Below are positions 55,081 through 64,000 of a DNA stretch of 64,000 nucleotides, piece by piece (the first letter of the stretch is position 1; each line of letters starts with the position of its first letter). The notes under the pieces are model-generated. The model saw only the letters and a list, made by a program, of their open reading frames with translations, was not told the origin of the DNA and did no database searches. The translations under genes and the position numbers were made by a program. The stretch is from Ehretia macrophylla (lineage: Eukaryota > Streptophyta > Magnoliopsida > Boraginales > Ehretiaceae), in the NCBI GenBank assembly GCA_037974665.1, contig CM075768.1, positions 8,519,501 through 8,583,500 on the forward strand, read 5' to 3'.

Positions 55081-57582
55081 TGTAATGCCCCGACCCAACC
55101 CCACGCAAAAGGTTAAGTCTGGACCCGATAAACGGAAAGAGTCTCCTCTATATCGCGGACATTCTGGAAACCTGTAAATGCTCAAAATAGCCACAATATA
55201 CTAAGATAAGCTTTTATAATTAAAGTTTAAAAGTTCAAGGCCATTTGAGCCTTGAAGCAACCAGTAGTTCAAATTCACACAGGTATGCATCCAACTTAAC
55301 TTCTTCATAAAACCATTTATCATGCCATTCGATGATAACATTAGAACAATCTTAGAAGTTGAAACCAAACATACATCTAAACATACACCCCCAAGCATAC
55401 AAGAACTAAAAGAAGAAATTAAAAGTTATTACAAGCCATAGTTTCCCAAATCTACTACTACAACCAATTATTTGTAACTTGCAACAACAACACATATACA
55501 TAGCCCTAGGCCAAAAAATAGATCATGATATAATAATACAATTGCCCAAATAACAACAAGAAACCACATCCATCTCAGACAACAAACACACAGCTATTAG
55601 GGCAAAGGCTCGGCCTGCAATTCTTCTACTTCCACTACCACCTCAACTAGCTGGGGATCACCCTCAGCACTTCCTGAAACATGATATCGAGGTATGAGCA
55701 ACACTGTTGCCTAGTGAGGGATAAAGTCTCCCGGGGCGTGCAATGCAACAAGTAATACATTTGAACATTAATAGTAATGAAACAAATCAAGAATGTTAAA
55801 GATCAAATACCACACATTAAAAAGGATACACTTCACTTAACCCCAACACTCCAATTCTTCACTTGATCTTCATTCACGATCCACAAACCACGATCTCGAT
55901 CACGATAAGCCGACATAACCCCAAACACTCTAGTGGGTGTACCCCGGATGTACCCCGATAATCCTACGACCCAACATTCCCTGGCAATCTCCGGACCAGG
56001 CGAATGAGGGACTAAGGCAAGGAGTTTAAATATCTACTAGCAAGCCCTCTGCCGCCTAGCCGATATTCAACACATCCGCCCCTGATACTATGGTTGCGCA
56101 ACCACTATGCAATGCACTTAACAATGGCAAGTCAATATCAACAATATAAGCAATAACACATAAAAGGATCAACAAAGTAGGTTGACCTCAGAATAGTTAG
56201 AATAGAAGCAGTTTATACAAGCAATTAAACAATTTTACAAAGGAGCATCTTCAAGATACACATAGAATTATACCAAAAGTTCCAAAACAACTTGAAGTCA
56301 CATTTAAACACATAAGAAGTCATGCCAAGGTCTTAGAAGCGAGAAACAACTGAATTTGCACTTTAACCCCATTGTTATTCAAGCTATTTTCCTTCCAAAT
56401 CAAAGTTAATGTTTCAAATTCAAGGAGAAGCTATACCAATCTTCTAATTAACCCCTAAGGCACCCTTACAACCTTCAAACACGTGCAATTACCCGCAATT
56501 ACCCCAAAAGTCTCAATTTTTCACTTATAGCTTCGAACCACACATACCTCAACCGGGCTTCAAACAAGGGTTGGCAAAGCTTCTATAGCACCTAGGGAGC
56601 CTAAGAATACAAAATGTGAAGTCCGAATCCACCCGGATTATCATTATCCCTGAAACCCCTTTTATAAAGTCAGCTATTTCATGTTTTATGCAAGTTTGGA
56701 GCAATTCAAGTGCACGGGGCTATTGGACTACCTTCATTAGCACCTAAGGCATCTATTGGAAGCATTGAATCAAGCCAAAACATACAATTACACAAAACCC
56801 TAGAAATCTCATCATTATTCACCTCAAAGATCAAAATAACGATTCCAACCGTTTAAAATACGTTCTAATGGTTTAAATGTGTTCTCTATCATCTATATAC
56901 AACGTATAATAGCATAGATAAGCATTACAATAGCATTTGATCACAATTCTAACAAATCAAGTAATGAACAACAATTTTAGATATGCAAAAAGAGTCATGA
57001 ATCCCTCACCAATGCGCGTAGGAACACCTAAAAGGCTTGCACACACCCTAAACTACTTGCTCTAGGCTTGGAGGGGCTTGGATTGAAGAGTTGAAGAAGC
57101 AAAATCTCCATTTTTTCCTTCCCTGCTGCTCTCGGCTTTCGCTACTTCTGTTTCAGCTTTTATTTTTTTTTTCTTTTGTATATTATGAGCTTATAATGCT
57201 ATATAATGAGTAAGCTAAGGTGGGGTCATGTTTGGGTGCTTAAATTGACTTCTAAAATGATCTTAGTTAGCTTTAAAACGAGCCTAGGGTGCAAAACGTA
57301 TGCTAGCTAATTAAATCACTAAGTTAAGTCATGTAACACTATTCCTGAGTTTGCTAAAACATTTTCTAAACGAGTGTTCCTATCGCTCCTAGCTCAAATA
57401 AACATTTTTCCCTTCTTATAACAATTAATATGATTTAGTAAAAATGCTAATTCACTAATATAATGTAGTTGAAAAATAGAATGAATAGTAACTAAGAAAG
57501 ACAACAAGTAAAACACAGATTTAAATGCACAATTAATGGATGCAACAGTAAGTGAATGCATGACAAAAGCTTGGGCGTCACA
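55081..57582 (-). repeat. 5' LTR of the second Tekay-like element
   Basis: 2502 bp, reading TGTAATGCCCCGACCC to GGGCGTCACA on the plus strand. On the minus strand the primer binding site TGGTATCAGAGC follows it after a few bases. It is the mate of 47551-50031. Confidence 0.92.
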
Positions 57583-57982
57583 TCACCAACTTGTGAAGAA
57601 GCAGTTGTAGTAGAGTTCGTAGAAAATCCTAAGGAGATGAACGTTGGGTGGTAAATGTATATATGAGCGAACCACCTAAAAATCCTTGCGCTTGATCTTT
57701 CTACCCCTACTCTCTTTACTTTCAAGCTTATTGCATATCTTGTGTTAAATTATTTGTTGAACTCATAAGCATTGCATATAGTGCACACAAGGTGTTTGAT
57801 ATATTGTCATTAAGAAAAAAATTCAAGCATTTATTGCCTAAGTTACACCATAACTTGTTTTGCATATTAAGTGTTTGATAAATTGCCAAAGTAAGGATAA
57901 CAATTGAATTCTATAATTTTTAAAGTAGTGATTTGCTTGCATAAGCCTAACTCACCCCCTCTTAGGCTAATTTTGGCTAACA

Positions 57983-59859
57983 CTGCGTATAGAAGGCCAA
58001 AAACAATTGGCCATGATTTATTGATAAGTTCTGGTAAATCCAGCATGACCACCCCTTGGAGAATCATGAAATTTATGAAGTACTATCACTTTGAGAGAAG
58101 CCGGAATCACCAATCGATTCTTATAAAGCAACCAGCCATCTTGTAAAACATATCTTGGCGTAGATATTAGGTCATCTTTGATTTGTTGTTGAGGTTTTAC
58201 CATTTTGGAATTTTGAGTTGTGTGACATTTTTAGATCATCTAAAAAATTGAAGGTGACGGTAAAAAAAGCTTGAAAGTGTACTGAAATAGAATTGCAGGA
58301 TAAAGCATCGGCGATGATGTTGTCTTTCCCTTTCTTATAAACAACCGGTAAAATCGAGCCCCATAAGCTTGCTCAACCAATGCTGTTGATCTGGTGTATT
58401 GGTTGTTTGTTCCATCATTGCCTTAAGTCTAATTTGATCGGTGCGGATTGTAAAGTGGTGTCCCAATAGGTATTCGAGCCATTTGGCTGTAACTATGGTA
58501 ATAACATATATTTTGCGTTGATATGAGGACTTAGTTTTTGATTGAAATAATCAATGGGGTGTTCATTTTGCAACAAGGTCGCCCTAATGCCGATTCCTCA
58601 AGCATCAGTCTTGACTAGAAATGGTAACTTGAAGTCAGGCAATGTTAAACTAGGAGTAGAGACCACGACTTGCTATAACTTTTTGAATGCATCGGTGGCT
58701 TCGTGACTCCAATGAAAAGAGTTTCTTGAGAAGTTCTATTAAAAGAGACGCTACTATCGCGTATCCTTTAATAAAATGCCTATTATAGCTAGTGATGCCA
58801 AGGAAACCTCGCAAGCTCTTGAGATTTGTAGGATGAGGCCAGCGAAGTACTACTTGTATTTTCTTTGGGTCCATAGCCATTCCACTGCCCGAGATTATGT
58901 GTCCAAGATATTCAACCTGAGATTGAGCAAAAATACATTTCAAAAGCTTAGCAAAAAATTGATTACTGAGTAAGAGTTGTAATACTATTTCAAGGTGATG
59001 GAGGTATTGCTAAAAATCAAAGCTGCAAATGAGTATGTCATCGAAAAACACGAGAACACATTTCTGCAAAAGAGGCTTGAATGTTGCATTCATAATTAAC
59101 TGGAATGTCGAATAAGCATTGGTTAGCCCAAATGGCATGACAAGGTATTCATAATACCCTTCGTGCATCTGGAAGGCTGCTTTAGGCACATCTTGATGTC
59201 GGATTTGAATTTGATGATACCTGGCCCTAAGATCCAATTTAGAAAAACAAGTGGCCCCATGTAATTCATCCATTAATTAATCAACTGTCGGAATTAGAAA
59301 GCGATCTTTGATGGTTAGGGCATTCAAAGCTCTATAATCGGTACAGAACCTCCAAGTATTGTCCTTTTTTACCAACAAAATTATAGATGAGTATGGACTG
59401 TTGCTCAGTTGAATAATACCATATGCGAGCATTTCTATGACTAACCATTCGATTTCCCCTTTTTGAAAATGAGAATAACGATACAGTTTTACATTGACAA
59501 GTGTAGCCCCGGGTTGTAAACGAATGGCATGGTCTCCGAGTCGACTTGTGGGTAACCCTTGAGGTTTTTCAAAAGCGTTTACGAATCGCTGAAGTAGTTG
59601 TTGAAACTCTACATTGTTACTTGGTACTTGAACCATGTTGTCCCATTCCATTGTTAGACTATAGAATACTGCAATGGAGCCTATGGAATGCATTTTGCGA
59701 AGCCCTTGATAAGCTATAGGGGTGATCACTTGATGTGAATTGCCTTGTAGCAAGATAGTCTTTCCATTATGAGTGAACTGCATCATCAACTAAGCATAAT
59801 CTTGGATTACAGGCCCCCAAGTATCCAGTTAAGATACCCCCAATGCAATATCTAACTAC
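57983..59859 (-). mobile_element. Reina-like chromovirus fossil, part 2 (RT to integrase start)
   Basis: On the minus strand, from right to left: a protease-to-RT linker (about 59790-59500), reverse transcriptase with WRFCTDYRALNALTIKDRF (about 59340) and VFFDDIL (about 59030-59050), a connection and RNase H region (about 58950-58200), and the integrase zinc region with LHKFHDSPRGGHAG (about 58040). RT wording of this type is typical of Reina/CRM-like chromoviruses. The rest of the integrase lies at 43269-44501. Gag and the 5' LTR would lie beyond 59860, where another element has inserted. It has several breaks and is the oldest layer of this nest. Confidence 0.82.
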
Positions 59860-61824
59860 TGTTAGGGACATGCCTTAATGCTATAGATTAGATGACCTAA
59901 TTAGGGTTTTAATAAGAATAGATATGTGTTTCTCTACAGAATGACATTTATGGATGTTCATATTCTCCGCCTTGACATGAATGTGTTCCTAGTGTTTATC
60001 GGAGAAGAAAACGTTCTAAAAGAGGTTTAGAATACTTCGCTATTTTTCTTTGATATGACAAACATTATGAATTGAATCATAACCCTTCAGATTATTTCAC
60101 CGGGACTAGAATAATCGAGTACGGGTTACCTTATGTTATTACATTTGATTAACATAGTGATATTAATGATAAAGGATGGTATGCGAAGTGCAGAACAACA
60201 TGAGGATGTGGACTAATATACATATGAGTGATCGTTAGTGGTACGGATCATTGAATGTGATGATAAATAGTGAACTACATGATTTCAGGTTAATAGTTTA
60301 CTATTAGTTGAGAATTGTGCAAATTAATCCTCAGACTTGAGAAATTACGGCTGCCCAATATATCAGGGTCTAAATATAACGTCTAGACTATACATGCCTT
60401 CTATAAGGTGAGTTACAACCTTTCGCATTTTAGTATTATGATATAGAGACTGACAGGTAATTGTCAAGATAGGATCTGTTAACCTCCGTTGAAAGGCGGT
60501 GTCTTATGATACTGAAATCGGTCGATAAACGAGGAAGTCCTTGGCCAAAGCAAAAATGAAATTGATGGAAATGAGTTTTTCCATAGTAGTCATCTCTCGT
60601 TTCGCCGTTTTAGATATATTCATGGAATCGGAAGTGGACTTAGCCATTTCATGGTCCTTTTTCCCTATTAGGACATTTTAATAGAAGGACCGAACTGCAT
60701 GATAATTCCCGACAGTAAATAGATTCATAAAAAAACTGAGTCTTCATTGTCACATACATTTTCATAGTACGTTTGTTGCTAGTGCGTCACTCATGAATAT
60801 GAGGGTATTTCGGGTAATGACGAAGACATTCCCGAAATAGATTAAGAGGTTTAATGGTACCTCATCGGTATGCGGTTATGAATCTAGAAAGTCACACACT
60901 AATAAGGATCAGGAATAAATTTACTGGTAGCTTGTATAATGTGGTTAATGACTTTAAGTGTTAAGAGTCATCTAGATTGGTATTTGGGCCAAAAGTGTAG
61001 TTTTATAAAGTTTTGGGGCCAAACTAAGGATATTAAAAATTTGTTTCAATAAAGTTATTCTAATAGAGATTAGAATATGCAAGAGTAATATATATATATC
61101 AAAGATGATATGATTTATGAAATGCCACGTCATCAATTCTAGTCATCAAATGACAAAATAAACTATTGGATAGAGTAGTACATGTGGCGTGTGACTAAGC
61201 ATGTAGGATGATTGGATTGTCCATGTCACATATCCTAAGATTAATCTTATCCACTATTTTGAATTAAAGGTGGAGGTTTAATCTTGATTAAATCAAAACA
61301 TCTTTTTTCCATTAGATTGTAATGATTTCTTTTGCAATTTGTAGGAGAGAGAAAAAACAACCTTTAGATTGTAATAATTACAATCCAAAGCCGTGCAAAA
61401 GGGGTAATCTTGTCTTCCATTAAAATAAGCTATTTTGATTGTTTGTTTTTGCATGATTAAAGATAATATAATAGTGATTATATTAAACTAATTAGAAGAC
61501 AACTTCTCTCTCCTCTAAGCCAACACACACTAAAAGCAAGAGATAAAAACTTCATTTTCTTCATGGTTGTTTTCGGCCATAGCTAGAAGAAAAAGAAAGC
61601 TTTTCCTTTTGCAAAAACCAACTATATACATAGCTATATTTCTTAAATACAATACTAGTACTTTTAGTCTTCAAGATTCTTGGTGGACTTTGGATGCTTG
61701 GTGGAGTATTCTAGTGCCTTCAAGTTAGAAAGATTCAAGGAGTTCAATTCATCAAACCTTGCATCAACCATTCGGAAATCCTCTAAAGGTATATCTTCAA
61801 ATCTCTTGTACATTATGTATAGTA

Positions 61825-61874
61825 GATATATAATGTATATATATATATATACGTATATATATATATATATATAT
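61825..61874. repeat. (TA)n microsatellite
   Basis: A run of alternating TA, interrupted by a single ACGT, near the end of the LTR-like segment. It accounts for the isoleucine/tyrosine-rich frames read on both strands here. Confidence 0.9.
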
Positions 61875-62047
61875 ACTAGTTTTATAGACATAGTTTGAAG
61901 AATACATGTTAATACATGCTTAGAATGCTTGAAATTTTTTTGAAATGTGCCATGCATGATTCAGCCATAACATGTTATCCATGATATTCTTCAACAATCT
62001 TGAACCTATGATATGTTGTATCTATACTCTTCAAGTGGTATCCGAGC

Positions 62048-64000
62048 TAAGTTATGATGTCTATGAAACATATGTATATAAATTATAAAAAAAATTTGAA
62101 ATCAAAAATGAATATTTGTAATAATTATGCATCATTCGCATACCAAAGGCAGCTTCGAATATGTTTAGATCTAGGTTAGATCCTTACTTGCATGTGTAGA
62201 TCTTGAGAATATAAGTGTTATTTTCAACTTGCATGTTTAGATCCATGTCTTGTATTGGCCGATTCTCACATGCAAATTTAGGATGATGGATCTCATTGTT
62301 AGATGTGTTAATATGTGAAGATAAATAATGGATTTGATCTTTGCATGCTTGCATATGACCTTGGAATAAGAAGATCATCCTAAAAGATGAAAAGCTAAAA
62401 AGGTGTTTTTTGAATGGTTCTTTTTAGCATATTGTAAAGTCAAAAGGTTGAAGATAACAAGTCTTGTATTTTTTAATGCCATGGCCGAAACTCGAGGAAT
62501 ATAGAAAATGTGTTTTTTGCCATATTGTTTAATATGTAAAGTTGTGAAAAGTTGTCTTGGAAGTCCACAACATGGATATGAATGATGTTGATACATGTAT
62601 TGATAGATAAGTTTAAAAAGACAGTTTTAAACTTATTCTAATGATTGACATATGTATGTTTAAAGAAGGACTTTATGATGACTAAGAGTGTTTAATAATC
62701 AACAAGCAAGTTTTCCTATTTTATCTTGATATGGCCAAATTATTTTTGGGATCTTAACTTAGATTTGAAATAGTCTAAATGGTATTTTTAGACATTTTAT
62801 AAATTTAAGAAAATTGAAAGTTATTATATGCTGATATAATGCTTTTAAGAGTAACTAATTGTGCATGGGCCGAAGGCATATGGATTTGGGCTTGGGTCAT
62901 ATGTGCATGTTTCTGTGTTTAAGTCTAGCCTATTGGGCCACTTTATGTGTTTAGGCCATGGACTTGTGATCTTTCTTTTGGACTCGGACTTGTATGTTTT
63001 ACTATAATGTGTTATGGGTAAAGGGGCCAACTTGACTTGCATTATTAATGAAAAGTGTTTTTCGATTATGTAATTAGAATGAATAGGGTTTGATTATTCA
63101 TAGGATGAGATAATTAAACTTAATTGCTAACTATTTTGTTTATGATTATTACATTTGATATGAATGATCATATACATTTTGAAATGGTGAATTTGATCAT
63201 GGCATTTGATATGAATGATCATAAACATTTTTGAAATGGTAAATTTGATCATGGATTTGGGCTTTAGGGTTATTGTTTGATTTGGGTTGTAATTGAGACA
63301 TAAGTCTCATTTTTATTCTTGCTTTTGAGAGAATAATGTAGTGAGGACACTTATGTAATTTTTCAAGAAAGAAATTTACAAGAAAGCCCAATGGACAATC
63401 CAAGGAATTGGAGGCCCAATGAAGATTTCAAGGACTTGAAATCTTTAATAGGATAGTTTCATTTCCTATTGCCCAAACTCAAATCCATGATCCACTGTTT
63501 TTGCATCTTTGCATTCACTTTTTCATAATGTGCTATAATTGTGATTATTAGCTTGAAATATGATGAATGCATGATTATATGATGAGATCGAATGCAAACT
63601 AAAGAACTCCCTACGTGCAAACCAATATTAGATTGATATAAATGATAAAATGAGTTTTATTGTAGTCCTCCGCCATCCTAGGATTTAATGAAACTTGAAT
63701 TGAATACAATCTAACATAGCCACAAAGGTTTGAAGAAATGTTTCATGATAAGTTTATTAAAATCGCTAGTATGAACATAGAGATGTAGTTATCTTCCAAA
63801 ATCTAACAACCAACATAGCCACAAAGGTTTGAGGTCAATAAAGATTCAATTTGTCGGATAACTAAGAGATGACGGGTCTAATCTAACTAGATCACTTAAT
63901 CAATATAGCCACAAAGGTTTGAAACCAAAGTGATTTAGGGACTAAAGTTGACCATAGCCTATTTAGAGAAATAGACAACAAAGTGTTGTTGACCTCTGGT
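62048..64000. repeat. Non-coding leader with short repeats
   Basis: AT-rich sequence with no supported gene. Two repeat types are visible. A unit of about 55 bases (atgaatgatcata..catttt..gaaatggt.aatttgatcatgg) occurs twice between about 63150 and 63260. A 20-base motif, ACATAGCCACAAAGGTTTGA (ATATAGCC in the third copy), occurs at about 63714, 63813 and 63903, roughly 90-100 bases apart. The first two copies are preceded by ATCTAAC; a similar TAATCTAAC lies about 25 bases before the third. Confidence 0.6.

Larger units (their letters stand above)
47551..57582 (-). mobile_element. Ty3/gypsy chromovirus, Tekay-like, nearly whole
   Basis: LTRs lie at 47551-50031 and 55081-57582, flanked by a perfect 5-bp target duplication TCACC (47546-47550 and 57583-57587). 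On the minus strand the order is: primer site TGGTATCAGAGC (about 55063-55074), gag (about 54590-53800), CCHC knuckles (about 53640-53700), protease with LIDSGASHSF (about 53400), RT and RNase H (about 52750-51300), integrase and chromodomain-like C-terminus (about 51250-50050), then a purine tract before the 3' LTR. By eye the LTRs differ at only a few per cent of sites, making this younger than the other elements of the nest. It has roughly half a dozen breaks, mostly in gag and protease, and is probably inactive. Confidence 0.93.
44502..57982. mobile_element. Solo LTR (probably Copia type) inserted in the Reina-like fossil
   Basis: The ends are TGTTGGCC (44502) and GGCTAACA (57982), near-perfect inverted termini. 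They are flanked by a perfect 5-bp target duplication, CTGCG (44497-44501 and 57983-57987). Excluding a 1.45-kb Harbinger-like element and a 10-kb chromovirus nested inside, about 2 kb of its own sequence remains at 44502-45128, 46578-47550 and 57588-57982. It has no coding, primer site or second LTR, hence solo LTR. The CACCCCCTC stretch near 57952 is reminiscent of SIRE/Maximus LTR ends, but the family is inferred. Confidence 0.8.
59860..64000 (+). mobile_element. 5' LTR and leader of another LTR element, runs off the window
   Basis: A 2174-bp LTR-like segment (59860-62033) starts TGTTAGGGACATG and ends CTCTTCA. Two bases later comes TGGTATCCGAGC (62036-62047), one mismatch from the initiator-Met tRNA primer site. 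That pairing supports a 5' LTR followed by internal sequence. No gag or pol is recognised in the next 1.95 kb, so the element either has a long leader or is non-autonomous. The five bases before it are ACTAC. The 3' LTR and target duplication are outside the window. It interrupts the Reina-like fossil. Family is unknown, possibly Copia. Confidence 0.6.

Noticed and set aside
61664-61957. Open frames on both strands with Tyr/Ile runs
   Set aside because: They are created by the TA microsatellite within an LTR-like segment and have no other support.

Overview
The window comes from a plant nuclear genome, most likely a eudicot. Base composition is AT-rich, genes have short exons with GT-AG introns, and a plant-type SUMO gene, plant L1 LINEs with zinc-knuckle ORF1 proteins, and Ty3/gypsy chromoviruses and Copia elements are present. 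By my reading only two host genes are visible, both in the first 18 kb. Most of the rest is nested transposable elements.

Layout. 1-4.4 kb: a partial LTR-like end, a 105-bp near-palindrome, AT-rich sequence and a foldback DNA element (2846-3822). 4.4-13.2 kb, + strand: a ten-exon gene for an unrecognised plant protein of about 753 residues with several hydrophobic segments. One intron holds a 264-bp miniature LTR element (SMART/TRIM type), and a 408-bp tandem duplication gives the gene two identical copies of exon 8. Just downstream lie a tRNA-Ile-like plastid DNA fragment and a Copia remnant. 15.5-17.3 kb, - strand: a three-exon SUMO gene whose product ends in Leu-Arg-Gly instead of the usual Gly-Gly. 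18.1-26.85 kb: an L1 LINE carrying an RNase H domain, interrupted by a second, full-length L1 LINE that left a 16-bp target duplication.

27-43.3 kb: an old non-autonomous LTR element with no pol. It holds a 40-bp tandem array and about 18 hairpin-forming repeats. A broken Tekay/Del-type chromovirus split the 40-bp array, and a foreign solo LTR (TSD CCATG) sits inside that chromovirus's own 5' LTR. 43.3-59.86 kb: a minus-strand Reina-like chromovirus fossil split by a solo LTR (TSD CTGCG). That solo LTR was itself invaded by a Harbinger-like element and by a 10-kb Tekay-type chromovirus (TSD TCACC), the best preserved LTR element here. 59.86-64 kb: the 5' LTR, primer binding site and leader of another LTR element that runs off the window.

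I saw no CRISPR array, operon or confident functional RNA gene. The strongest leads are the atypical SUMO gene, the duplicated exon, the miniature LTR element in an intron, the hairpin repeat array, and an identical ORF1/ORF2 junction in the two LINEs. Exon boundaries come from reading frame, splice consensus and phase only; no transcripts or database searches were available.
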